Positions 32,875-45,161 of a DNA stretch of 64,000 nt are shown here, one piece after another. Below the pieces are notes generated by a model that was given only the letters and a program-made list of their open reading frames with translations, made no database searches and had not been told where the DNA came from. Where the stretch lies: positions 26,588,501 through 26,652,500 of the forward strand of contig NC_071580.1 of NCBI RefSeq assembly GCF_024509145.1. Direction: 5' to 3'. The stretch is from Vidua macroura. Taxonomy: Eukaryota; Chordata; Aves; Passeriformes; Viduidae. Position numbers and translations under genes: made by a program. The first letter of the stretch is position 1. Every line of letters starts with the position of its first letter.

Positions 32875-35800
32875 CCTCGAGAGCTGTCACAGAGCAGAAA
32901 GGAGCTGAGATGCTGAAAAGCAGCAAAGCTGAACTGCCTGCCTCAGCTTCAGCAGTGTGTAATTGACTGAAGGCGAAAAACCAAGCAGCAGAGCAGCGGG
33001 CTTCTGTGCGCACTGAAGGCAATTGCAAGAATCCAGCAGCTGCTCCTTGCCAAGCACAGTCAGCTGCCTGTGTTCTTGCTTCTTGACCAACTCACAGTTG
33101 CCTTTCTTTTCAACAGCTGCCACCGTGTTCTCTGCATCTCGGAGCCTCTGGGGAGCAACAAGAATTTCCAAGGTGGGATGTAGTAGGACTACGTCAAAAC
33201 ACAGGAAAATTGTCCTGGAACACCTCCCATTGGCATGCCAAGATTGAATTCAACAGGCTGGAGAGCAGCAGCCACCGTCCTGCAGCTGTCTGCGAGCTTC
33301 GCACACAAGCCGGCTTCTTCGCGGCTTCGTTCTTCGCCTCTTGCAAGCTACCGCGATCTCCGGCTGCCGGAGGCCAAGAAGCGGCAACTTCGCGCACAGA
33401 TGACTGGAGCGGCAGCGGTGCGCTCCGAAGCGCCGCTTTTGCCGAAAGACGCCGGGAAGCGGCACTTGCTTTCGGCCAGCTGCGGAGCTGCGTATTCTGC
33501 CTCTCTAGTCGCCTACATCTTAGCGAAAAGCTTTTCCGCTCCAGTTCTCAAGGAGAAAGTGTACCAGCACTGCTCACTTAGCCCGACCTTGCCAGGAAAT
33601 AAGATTTGCTGCACATTCCAAGGACACTGCATTTTCCTGGGCAAGCTGCAACCTGCTGGCAGATGGCCGTGCTCTCTGCCCACTCCTGCCCAGCTCTGGG
33701 TAGTAGCGGGCACGTTGCAGCCTGGCGAAGGCAAGAAACCTCGAGAGCTGTCACAGAGCAGAAGGGCAGCTGAGATGCTGAAAAGCAGCAAAGCTGAACA
33801 GCCTGCCTCAACTTCAGCAGTGTGTAATTGACTGAAGGCGAAAAACCAAGCAGCAGAGCAGCGGGCTTCTGTGCGCACTGAAGGCAATTGCAAGAATCCA
33901 GCAGCTGCTCCTCGCCAAGCACAGTCAACTGCCTAGGTTCTTGCTTCTTGACCAACTCACAGTTGCCTTTCTTGTCAGCAGCTGCCACCGTGTTCTCTGC
34001 ATCTCGGAGCCTCAGGGGAGCAACAAGGATTTCCAAGGTGGGATGTAGTAGGACTACGTCAAAACACAGGAAAATTGTCCTGGAACACCTTCCACTCGCA
34101 TGCCAAGATTGAATTCAACAGGCTGGAGAGCAGCAGCCACCGTCCTGCAGCTGTCTGCGAGCTTCGCACACAAGCCGGCTTCTTCGCGGCTTCGTTCTTT
34201 GCCTCTTGCAAGCTACCGCGATCTCCGGCTGCCGGAGGCCAAGAAGCGGCAACTTCGCGCACAGATGACTGGAGCGGCAGCGGTGCGCTCCGAAGCGCCG
34301 CTTTTGCCGAAAGACGCCGGGAAGCGGCACTTGCTTTCGGCCAGCTGCGGAGCTGCGTATTCTGCCTCTCTAGTCGCCTACATCTTAGCGAAAAGCTTTT
34401 CCGCTCCAGTTCTCAAGGAGAAAGTGTACCAGCACTGCTCACTTAGCCCGACCTTGCCAGGAAATGAGATTTGCTGCACATTCCAAGGACACTGCATTTT
34501 CCTGGGCAAGCTGCAACCTGCTGGCAGATGGCCGTGCTCTCTGCCCACTCCTGCCCAGCTCTGGGTAGTAGCGGGCACGTTGCAGCCTGGCGAAGGCAAG
34601 AAACCTGGAGAGCTGTCACAGAGCAGAAGGGCAGCTGAGATGCTGAAAAGCAGCAAAGCTGAACTGCCTGCCTCAACTTCAGCAGTGTGTAATTGACTGA
34701 AGGCGAAAAACCAAGCAGCAGAGCAGCGGGCTTCTGTGCGCACTGAAGGCAATTGCAAGAATCCAGCAGCTGCTCCTCGCCAAGCACAGTCAACTGCCTA
34801 GGTTCTTGCTTCTTGACCAACTCACAGTTGCCTTTCTTTTCAGCAGCTGCCACCGTGTTCTCTGCATCTCGGAGCCTCTGGGGAGCAACAAGGATTTCCA
34901 AGGTGGGATGTAGTAGGACTACGTCAAAACACAGGAAAATTGTCCTGGAACACCTTCCACTCGCATGCCAAGATTGAATTCAACAGGCTGGAGAGCAGCA
35001 GCCACCGTCCTGCAGCTGTCTGCGAGCTTCGCACACAAGCCGGCTTCTTCGCGGCTTCGTTCTTCGCCTCTTGCAAGCTACCGCGATCTCCGGCTGCCGG
35101 AGGCCAAGAAGCGGCAACTTCGCGCACAGATGACTGGAGCGGCAGCGGTGCGCTCCGAAGCGCCGCTTTTGCCGAAAGACGCCGGGAAGCGGCACTTGCT
35201 TTCGGCCAGCTGCGGAGCTCCGTATTCTGCCTCTCTAGTCGCCTACATCTTAGCGAAAAGCTTTTCCGCTCCAGTTCTCAAGGAGAAAGTGTACCAGCAC
35301 TGCTCACTTAGCCCGACCTTGCCAGGAAATAAGATTTGCTGCACATTCCAAGGACACTGCATTTTCCTGGGCAAGCTGCAACCTGCTGGCAGATGGCCGT
35401 GCTCTCTGCCCACTCCTGCCCAGCTCTGGGTAGTAGCGGGCACGTTGCAGCCTGGCGAAGGCAAGAAACCTCGAGAGCTGTCACAGAGCAGAAGGGCAGC
35501 TGAGATGCTGAAAAGCAGCAAAGCTGAACAGCCTGCCTCAACTTCAGCAGTGTGTAATTGACTGAAGGCGAAAAACCAAGCAGCAGAGCAGCGGGCTTCT
35601 GTGCGCACTGAAGGCAATTGCAAGAATCCAGCAGCTGCTCCTCGCCAAGCACAGTCAACTGCCTAGGTTCTTGCTTCTTGACCAACTCACAGTTGCCTTT
35701 CTTTTCAGCAGCTGCCACCGTGTTCTCTGCATCTCGGAGCCTCTGGGGAGCAACAAGGATTTCCAAGGTGGGATGTAGTAGGACTACGTCAAAACACAGG

Positions 35801-38800
35801 AAAATTGTCCTGGAACACCTTCCACTCGCATGCCAAGATTGAATTCAACAGGCTGGAGAGCAGCAGCCACCGTCCTGCAGCTGTCTGCGAGCTTCGCACA
35901 CAAGCCGGCTTCTTCGCGGCTTCGTTCTTCGCCTCTTGCAAGCTACCGCGATCTCCGGCTGCCGGAGGCCAAGAAGCGGCAACTTCGCGCACAGATGACT
36001 GGAGCGGCAGCGGTGCGCTCCGAAGCGCCGCTTTTGCCGAAAGACGCCGGGAAGCGGCACTTGCTTTCGGCCAGCTGCGGAGCTCCGTATTCTGCCTCTC
36101 TAGTCGCCTACATCTTAGCGAAAAGCTTTTCCGCTCCAGTTCTCAAGGAGAAAGTGTACCAGCACTGCTCACTTAGCCCGACCTTGCCAGGAAATAAGAT
36201 TTGCTGCACATTCCAAGGACACTGCATTTTCCTGGGCAAGCTGCAACCTGCTGGCAGATGGCCGTGCTCTCTGCCCACTCCTGCCCAGCTCTGGGTAGTA
36301 GCGGGCACGTTGCAGCCTGGCGAAGGCAAGAAACCTCGAGAGCTGTCACAGAGCAGAAGGGCAGCTGAGATGCTGAAAAGCAGCAAAGCTGAACAGCCTG
36401 CCTCAACTTCAGCAGTGTGTAATTGACTGAAGGCGAAAAACCAAGCAGCAGAGCAGCGGGCTTCTGTGCGCACTGAAGGCAATTGCAAGAATCCAGCAGC
36501 TGCTCCTCGCCAAGCACAGTCAACTGCCTAGGTTCTTGCTTCTTGACCAACTCACAGTTGCCTTTCTTTTCAGCAGCTGCCACCGTGTTCTCTGCATCTC
36601 GGAGCCTCTGGGGAGCAACAAGGATTTCCAAGGTGGGATGTAGTAGGACTACGTCAAAACACAGGAAAATTGTCCTGGAACACCTTCCACTCGCATGCCA
36701 AGATTGAATTCAACAGGCTGGAGAGCAGCAGCCACCGTCCTGCAGCTGTCTGCGAGCTTCGCACACAAGCCGGCTTCTTCGCGGCTTCGTTCTTCGCCTC
36801 TTGCAAGCTACCGCGATCTCCGGCTGCCGGAGGCCAAGAAGCGGCAACTTCGCGCACAGATGACTGGAGCGGCAGCGGTGCGCTCCGAAGCGCCGCTTTT
36901 GCCGAAAGACGCCGGGAAGCGGCACTTGCTTTCGGCCAGCTGCGGAGCTGCGTATTCTGCCTCTCTAGTCGCCTACATCTTAGCGAAAAGCTTTTCCGCT
37001 CCAGTTCTCAAGGAGAAAGTGTACCAGCACTGCTCACTTAGCCCGACCTTGCCAGGAAATGAGATTTGCTGCACATTCCAAGGACACTGCATTTTCCTGG
37101 GCAAGCTGCAACCTGCTGGCAGATGGCCGTGCTCTCTGCCCACTCCTGCCCAGCTCTGGGTAGTAGCGGGCACGTTGCAGCCTGGCGAAGGCAAGAAACC
37201 TGGAGAGCTGTCACAGAGCAGAAGGGCAGCTGAGATGCTGAAAAGCAGCAAAGCTGAACAGCCTGCCTCAACTTCAGCAGTATGTAATTGACTGAAGGCG
37301 AAAAACCAAGCAGCAGAGCAGCGGGCTTCTGTGCGCACTGAAGGCAATTGCAAGAATCCAGCAGCTGCTCCTCGCCAAGCACAGTCAACTGCCTAGGTTC
37401 TTGCTTCTTGACCAACTCACAGTTGCCTTTCTTTTCAGCAGCTGCCACCGTGTTCTCTGCATCTCGGAGCCTCTGGGGAGCAACAAGGATTTCCAAGGTG
37501 GGATGTAGTAGGACTACGTCAAAACACAGGAAAATTGTCCTGGAACACCTTCCACTCGCATGCCAAGATTGAATTCAACAGGCTGGAGAGCAGCAGCCAC
37601 CGTCCTGCAGCTGTCTGCGAGCTTCGCACACAAGCCGGCTTCTTCGCGGCTTCGTTCTTCGCCTCTTGCAAGCTACCGCGATCTCCGGCTGCCGGAGGCC
37701 AAGAAGCGGCAACTTCGCGCACAGATGACTGGAGCGGCAGCGGTGCGCTCCGAAGCGCCGCTTTTGCCGAAAGACGCCGGGAAGCGGCACTTGCTTTCGG
37801 CCAGCTGCGGAGCTCCGTATTCTGCCTCTCTAGTCGCCTACATCTTAGCGAAAAGCTTTTCCGCTCCAGTTCTCAAGGAGAAAGTGTACCAGCACTGCTC
37901 ACTTAGCCCGACCTTGCCAGGAAATAAGATTTGCTGCACATTCCAAGGACACTGCATTTTCCTGGGCAAGCTGCAACCTGCTGGCAGATGGCCGTGCTCT
38001 CTGCCCACTCCTGCCCAGCTCTGGGTAGTAGCGGGCACGTTGCAGCCTGGCGAAGGCAAGAAACCTCGAGAGCTGTCACAGAGCAGAAGGGCAGCTGAGA
38101 TGCTGAAAAGCAGCAAAGCTGAACAGCCTGCCTCAACTTCAGCAGTGTGTAATTGACTGAAGGCGAAAAACCAAGCAGCAGAGCAGCGGGCTTCTGTGCG
38201 CACTGAAGGCAATTGCAAGAATCCAGCAGCTGCTCCTCGCCAAGCACAGTCAACTGCCTAGGTTCTTGCTTCTTGACCAACTCACAGTTGCCTTTCTTTT
38301 CAGCAGCTGCCACCGTGTTCTCTGCATCTCGGAGCCTCTGGGGAGCAACAAGGATTTCCAAGGTGGGATGTAGTAGGACTACGTCAAAACACAGGAAAAT
38401 TGTCCTGGAACACCTTCCACTCGCATGCCAAGATTGAATTCAACAGGCTGGAGAGCAGCAGCCACCGTCCTGCAGCTGTCTGCGAGCTTCGCACACAAGC
38501 CGGCTTCTTCGCGGCTTCGTTCTTCGCCTCTTGCAAGCTACCGCGATCTCCGGCTGCCGGAGGCCAAGAAGCGGCAACTTCGCGCACAGATGACTGGAGC
38601 GGCAGCGGTGCGCTCCGAAGCGCCGCTTTTGCCGAAAGACGCCGGGAAGCGGCACTTGCTTTCGGCCAGCTGCGGAGCTCCGTATTCTGCCTCTCTAGTC
38701 GCCTACATCTTAGCGAAAAGCTTTTCCGCTCCAGTTCTCAAGGAGAAAGTGTACCAGCACTGCTCACTTAGCCCGACCTTGCCAGGAAATAAGATTTGCT

Positions 38801-41526
38801 GCACATTCCAAGGACACTGCATTTTCCTGGGCAAGCTGCAACCTGCTGGCAGATGGCCGTGCTCTCTGCCCACTCCTGCCCAGCTCTGGGTAGTAGCGGG
38901 CACGTTGCAGCCTGGCGAAGGCAAGAAACCTCGAGAGCTGTCACAGAGCAGAAGGGCAGCTGAGATGCTGAAAAGCAGCAAAGCTGAACAGCCTGCCTCA
39001 ACTTCAGCAGTGTGTAATTGACTGAAGGCGAAAAACCAAGCAGCAGAGCAGCGGGCTTCTGTGCGCACTGAAGGCAATTGCAAGAATCCAGCAGCTGCTC
39101 CTCGCCAAGCACAGTCAACTGCCTAGGTTCTTGCTTCTTGACCAACTCACAGTTGCCTTTCTTTTCAGCAGCTGCCACCGTGTTCTCTGCATCTCGGAGC
39201 CTCTGGGGAGCAACAAGGATTTCCAAGGTGGGATGTAGTAGGACTACGTCAAAACACAGGAAAATTGTCCTGGAACACCTTCCACTCGCATGCCAAGATT
39301 GAATTCAACAGGCTGGAGAGCAGCAGCCACCGTCCTGCAGCTGTCTGCGAGCTTCGCACACAAGCCGGCTTCTTCGCGGCTTCGTTCTTCGCCTCTTGCA
39401 AGCTACCGCGATCTCCGGCTGCCGGAGGCCAAGAAGCGGCAACTTCGCGCACAGATGACTGGAGCGGCAGCGGTGCGCTCCGAAGCGCCGCTTTTGCCGA
39501 AAGACGCCGGGAAGCGGCACTTGCTTTCGGCCAGCTGCGGAGCTGCGTATTCTGCCTCTCTAGTCGCCTACATCTTAGCGAAAAGCTTTTCCGCTCCAGT
39601 TCTCAAGGAGAAAGTGTACCAGCACTGCTCACTTAGCCCGACCTTGCCAGGAAATGAGATTTGCTGCACATTCCAAGGACACTGCATTTTCCTGGGCAAG
39701 CTGCAACCTGCTGGCAGATGGCCGTGCTCTCTGCCCACTCCTGCCCAGCTCTGGGTAGTAGCGGGCACGTTGCAGCCTGGCGAAGGCAAGAAACCTGGAG
39801 AGCTGTCACAGAGCAGAAGGGCAGCTGAGATGCTGAAAAGCAGCAAAGCTGAACAGCCTGCCTCAACTTCAGCAGTATGTAATTGACTGAAGGCGAAAAA
39901 CCAAGCAGCAGAGCAGCGGGCTTCTGTGCGCACTGAAGGCAATTGCAAGAATCCAGCAGCTGCTCCTCGCCAAGCACAGTCAACTGCCTAGGTTCTTGCT
40001 TCTTGACCAACTCACAGTTGCCTTTCTTTTCAGCAGCTGCCACCGTGTTCTCTGCATCTCGGAGCCTCTGGGGAGCAACAAGGATTTCCAAGGTGGGATG
40101 TAGTAGGACTACGTCAAAACACAGGAAAATTGTCCTGGAACACCTTCCACTCGCATGCCAAGATTGAATTCAACAGGCTGGAGAGCAGCAGCCACCGTCC
40201 TGCAGCTGTCTGCGAGCTTCGCACACAAGCCGGCTTCTTCGCGGCTTCGTTCTTCGCCTCTTGCAAGCTACCGCGATCTCCGGCTGCCGGAGGCCAAGAA
40301 GCGGCAACTTCGCGCACAGATGACTGGAGCGGCAGCGGTGCGCTCCGAAGCGCCGCTTTTGCCGAAAGACGCCGGGAAGCGGCACTTGCTTTCGGCCAGC
40401 TGCGGAGCTCCGTATTCTGCCTCTCTAGTCGCCTACATCTTAGCGAAAAGCTTTTCCGCTCCAGTTCTCAAGGAGAAAGTGTACCAGCACTGCTCACTTA
40501 GCCCGACCTTGCCAGGAAATGAGATTTGCTGCACATTCCAAGGACACTGCATTTTCCTGGGCAAGCTGCAACCTGCTGGCAGATGGCCGTGCTCTCTGCC
40601 CACTCCTGCCCAGCTCTGGGTAGTAGCGGGCACGTTGCAGCCTGGCGAAGGCAAGAAACCTGGAGAGCTGTCACAGAGCAGAAGGGCAGCTGAGATGCTG
40701 AAAAGCAGCAAAGCTGAACAGCCTGCCTCAACTTCAGCAGTGTGTAATTGACTGAAGGCGAAAAACCAAGCAGCAGAGCAGCGGGCTTCTGTGCGCACTG
40801 AAGGCAATTGCAAGAATCCAGCAGCTGCTCCTCGCCAAGCACAGTCAACTGCCTGTGTTCTTGCTTCTTGACCAACTCACAGTTGCCCTTCTTTTCAGCA
40901 GCTGCCACCGTGTTCTCTGCATCTCGGAGCCTCTGGGGAGCAACAAGAATTTGCAAGGATGATGTAGTAGGACTACGTCAAAACACAGGAAAATTGTCCT
41001 GGAACACCTTCCACTCGCATGCCAAGATTGAATTCAACAGGCTGGAGAGCAGCAGCCACCGTCCTGCAGCTGTCTGCGAGCTTCGTACACAAGCCGGCTT
41101 CTTCGCGGCTTCGTTCTTCGCCTCTTGCAAGCTACCGCGATCTCCGGCTGCCGGAGGCGAAGAAGCGGCAACTTCGCGCACAGATGACTGGAGCGGCAGC
41201 GGTGCGCTCCGAAGCGCCGCTTTTGCCGAAAGACGCCGGGAAGCGGCACTTGCTTTCGGCCAGCTGCGGAGCTGCGTATTCTGCCTCTCTAGTCGCCTAC
41301 ATCTTAGCGAAAAGCTTTTCCGCTCCAGTTCTCAAGGAGAAAGTGTACCAGCACTGCTCACTTAGCCCGACCTTGCCAGGAAATAAGATTTGCTGCACAT
41401 TCCAAGGACACTGCATTTTCCTGGGCAAGCTGCAACCTGCTGGCAGATGGCCGTGCTCTCTGCCCACTCCTGCCCAGTTCTTGGTACTAGCGGGCACGTT
41501 GCAGCCTGGCGAAGGCAAGAAACCTC
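32875..41526. repeat. Satellite array 1: ten 865-bp monomers
   Basis: Monomer boundaries, set at the CCTCGAG/CCTGGAG motif, are at 32875, 33739, 34604, 35469, 36334, 37199, 38064, 38929, 39794 and 40659, ending at 41526. Eight monomers are 865 bp and the two outermost 864. XhoI-type CTCGAG is present in monomers 1, 2, 4, 5, 7 and 8, giving a three-monomer pattern. The outermost monomers share older variants (gcctGTgttc, aacaAGAAttt) absent from the interior. Each monomer has a GC-rich, CpG-dense middle third and an AAAAGCTTTT palindrome. Long open frames exist on both strands in every monomer, but I do not regard them as genes. I do not recognise the family; it is not a simple 21- or 41-bp avian repeat. 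Confidence 0.95.
41523..41526. other. Target-site duplication CCTC, left of ERV-A unit 3
   Basis: The satellite reads aaaCCTC directly before the TG of LTR-A4. On the other side of unit 3 (59665-59668) the satellite resumes with CCTC in the same monomer phase. Four bp is the duplication length typical of gammaretroviruses. The site at 32875-32878 is the equivalent right flank of unit 2. Confidence 0.88.
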
Positions 41527-42149
41527 TGAAACGATACGCGGAAGAAATAAATAGACTCCATAACCTGGGGTAGTTATGAAGTGGGTACGTATGTCAGCGC
41601 CCGGCACAAGTGAGATAGCTCTCCAAAACTTGTGCCCCGAGCTTCAGTCTGACCCACACTTTTATTCTTAAAGACGTTCCACATGCAATACATTGCACAA
41701 CTTTTTCATGCATATTCCACCCCTGGCCCCGCCTGTCCTCGCTTCTCATGCGAAGTAAGTCCACGCCCTTCTGGGCATGCGTGGTTTGCTGTGGTGGTCG
41801 TACGGGGGTCTCTTGGTGGTCCTGAGGCTGAAGATTGTGGTCTTCCTCATGATTGAACTTTTGAACTTTTCCTCTCTGCGCGTGCGCTTTTGGTCCTTTG
41901 GTGCTTATCTGAGTACGTCTGTCAGTCTTGATAGGCTTGGAGACAGAGGAGCTTCTTTATCTGGGTTCTTTCCTTCTTCTGGTATTGTTCTCTATGCAAG
42001 AAGCTTCAGAAATTTGCATTTTCCTATGCCCTTTGTACTAGGCAGAGGTTTCTTAAGTAAAAGGTTGAAAATTCAACACATAACTCTACAAGCTAAATTA
42101 GAAATGCTTCATTCATTTTGTTAACCTAACTCTAAAAATCTCTGCTTCA
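41527..42149 (-). repeat. LTR-A4, 623 bp (true 3' LTR, unit 3)
   Basis: It borders satellite on the left. It carries the 3'-type variants along its whole length (aaataAatag, gagctTcag, ccaCatg, gggcAtgcg, no 15-bp insert). This identifies LTR-A1 and LTR-A2 as hybrids. AATAAA (minus) at 41661-41666. Confidence 0.93.
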
Positions 42150-42404
42150 GTCCCCCCTTTTCTTAAAATAGATTAAATTCTTTTACTACAGGGGTCTTGA
42201 TTTAAATTCTGATCTACTATCATGACCGTCCTCTTTCAGTAAGTTTCTATGAGTTGTAGAGAGTGATGTCAGACTGGCCATGTGTTTTAACATCCTCGAA
42301 TTCTACATGAGTGTTAAAGTAGACATCATTAAACTTACAGTAACTAAAATTAATAGGATTATAATTGGGTGACATAAAGTCTTCTAAACAGTGTATTTCA
42401 CTAG
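42150..42404 (-). other. ERV-A polypurine tract and 3' remnant (unit 3)
   Basis: Polypurine tract at 42150-42164 (minus). A few private substitutions lie near 42245; no open frame. Confidence 0.8.
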
Positions 42405-45161
42405 TTATGACTTGTGTTTATTAGCTAGTGATTGGTGCTGGATACACCAAGTTAAGAGACTTAACATACAGGAGGTTAGTGACATGTCTTGGGTAGACAT
42501 TCTCTTTCGCACCCCATATGGTTTTTCATAAAGCAATTCAAAGTGGTTTAGCTTTTCTTTACTCTTGGGTTTGGTTCGGATCTGCAGTAGTGCTAATGGG
42601 AGGGATTGAGTCCATGACAAATTAGCTTCTTGTCCCAATTGTACAATTTGTTGTTTGATCAAATGATTCATTTTTTTTACCTGACCACTTGATTGTGGGT
42701 TATATGGGGTGCGAAGTTCTCAGTCTATGTTCAAGTATTGGCTAACTTGTTGCACGAATTTTACAATAAAATGTGGTCCTCTATTTGAGGAGATTGTGGC
42801 CAGCACCCTAAAGCGTGGTATGTTTTCTTGTACCAATACCTTAGTTACTTCTTGAGCTTTAGAAGTCCTGGTGGGGAATGCTTCTGGCCATCCTGAAAAG
42901 GTATCTGTTAGCACCAGGAAAAACTTATACCCCCCTTTTCTTGGCAATTCTGTACAATCAATCTGCCATTGCTGCTCCGGCCCATGACCCTTCCTCATCT
43001 GGCTAAGCTTTGGTTTGGGAGTATTTTTGGGGTTGGTCTGGAGGCAAAGGTCACATTGTCGAGTTGTAAATGTCTAGTTATGCTAGAGCATCAATACCCC
43101 AATGGTTTTCTGGTGTTCTTCCTTTATTAGGGACCATCATAAATAGGAGGGTAGAACTAATTTTCCTTCTATGGTGGCCCATCCCTCTTGGTTATAGTCT
43201 CCTTTTTGCTCATAGATTAATTTTTTTTCTGGTTTGTTGTATCTTGGCTTACCTTTAGGGGAAATTTGCCCGTCTTGCTGCTTCTTTTGCTTCCCTATCT
43301 GCCAGCTCGTTTCCTTCTTCCAATTCGGAGTTGATCTTCTGATGTGCCTTAATGTGCATGATCGCTTCTTTCTCTGGCAACTGGACTGCTGCTAGAAGTC
43401 GCAGTACTTCTGATGCATCTTTAATATTTTTCCCTTGAGACTTCAGCAGTCCTCTCTCTTTCTAAATGGCTCTGTGAGCATGCACTACTCCAAATGCATA
43501 CTTCGAGTCCGTGTATATGTTTATTTCTTTCCCTCTTGCCAATTCTAGGGCCCGAGTTAGAGCAATTATCTCGGCCTTCTGTGCAGAGGTATTTGTTGGC
43601 AGGGGCCCAGATGATATTACTTCCTTGCACGTTGGAACTGCCTAGCCGGCGTGCCGTTTTCCACTGATGATATAACTGCTTCCATCAGTAAACGAGACTT
43701 CTGCATTCTCGAGAGGGGTGTCCTTCGAGTCAGGGCAGCTGGAGTAGGTGGCTTCAATGGTCTCCAGGCAGTCATGTTCCACTGGTTCCCCTTGGTTTCT
43801 ACTGAGGAAGGAGGCTGGATTGACAATGTTAGCCACTACTATCTCTACATCATCTTGCTCCGCTATGATAGCTTGGTATCTCAGGAGCCGTTGTGGGGAA
43901 AGCCAATGCCCACCTTTTACCTCTAGCACTGCAGACACTGTGTGAGACACTAGCACAGTTCTTTTCTGGCCTAGGGTGAATTTGTGTGCCTCTTGGATGT
44001 TCAGGACGACTGCTGCAACAGCTCTGAGGCACCCAGGCCACCCTTTAGCTGCTGTATCCAATTGCTTAGAGAAGTAAGCCACTGCTCTCCGATATGGGCC
44101 CAGGTCCTGTGCTAGTATTCCTAAGGCGATTCCTTGCTTCTCATGGGAGAATAAAAGGAAAGGCTTACTCACGTCCGGCAATCTCAGGGCTGGAGCTGAC
44201 ATGAGGGCTTTTTTCAGCTGGTTGAAAGCTTGCGTAGCTTCCTTTGTCTCTTGGATGTTCCTGCTTTCAGTTGCAATCAGTTCATAGAAGGGCTTAACAA
44301 ACAGTCCATAGTTACAGATCCATAACCTGCACCACCCTGTCATCCTCAGGAAAGTTCGTAGTTCCTTTACCGTCTGAGGTTTTGGGGTCTGGCATATTGC
44401 CTCCTTCCGGCTTTGGCCCAAGGTACGTTGTCTAGCACTGACTTCCTAACCCAGATAAGTTACTTTCTGTTTTACTACTTGGGCTTTTTTCTTTGATACT
44501 CGGTACCCTTGGAGCCCCAAAAAGTTCAAGAGGCTTATCGTCCAGGCCGTGCATGCTTCCCTTGTCCGTGTGGCTATCAGGATGTCATCTACGTACTCTA
44601 GCAACTTCCCTTCCTCTGGAGGGGCTTCTCAGGTCTCTAATTCTTTTGCAAGTTGTTCTCCAAACAAAGTGGGTGAGTTTTTGAATCCTTGTGGGAGTCT
44701 GGTCCATGTCAGTTGAGTTCTTCGCCCGCTCTTAGGATTTTCCCATTCAAATGCAAAAATTTTCTGGCTTCGTGGATAGGAAGGCAAAAGAAGGCATCTT
44801 TTAAATCTAAAACGGTAAACCAAGTTAGCTCGGGGGTTAAGCAAGTTAATAACGTGTAGGGATTGGCCACCACAGGATACAGATCCTCCGTGACCTTGTT
44901 TATGGCCCGCAGATCCTGTACTAACCGGTATGACCCATCAGGTTTACCAACTGGTAGGATAGGGGTATTAACACTTACATAACATAAGTTGGAACAAGGT
45001 ATTATAGACAATATCATGGTCATCAATGGAAGCAATATTTGATGGAACTTTTTCAGTTCTGAGGGTTCGTAACTTGTGTTTGTCGGTGACAGCAGGGAAG
45101 CACAGTGAGGCTGCTTAACAGGGCAGGATGCATACATATACTTTCCTTCGTCTACATTCAC
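42405..45161 (-). pseudogene. pol: ERV-A pol, broken, with an extra stop (copy 3)
   Basis: The shared breaks are present. In addition a TAC codon has become TAG about 40 codons after YVDD (near 44448), so the RT/RNase H block is open only from 44421 to 43642. Cys replaces Tyr in the RT thumb region (LWICNYG). Integrase blocks are at 42998-42720 and 42671-42405, again with Asn and Lys in the catalytic triad. Confidence 0.93.

Noticed and set aside
33235..33831. 198-codon plus-strand frame in every satellite monomer, with 152- and 126-codon minus-strand frames over the same bases
   Set aside because: Frames are open on both strands at once, there is no family resemblance, changes between monomers are not biased to silent sites as far as I can see, and single-base deletions in edge monomers alter frames freely (a 185-codon fusion at 40808). 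High GC with few stop words explains them.
32875..41526. Centromeric CENP-B box in the satellite
   Set aside because: I looked for the 17-bp box pattern and did not see a convincing match in the monomer.
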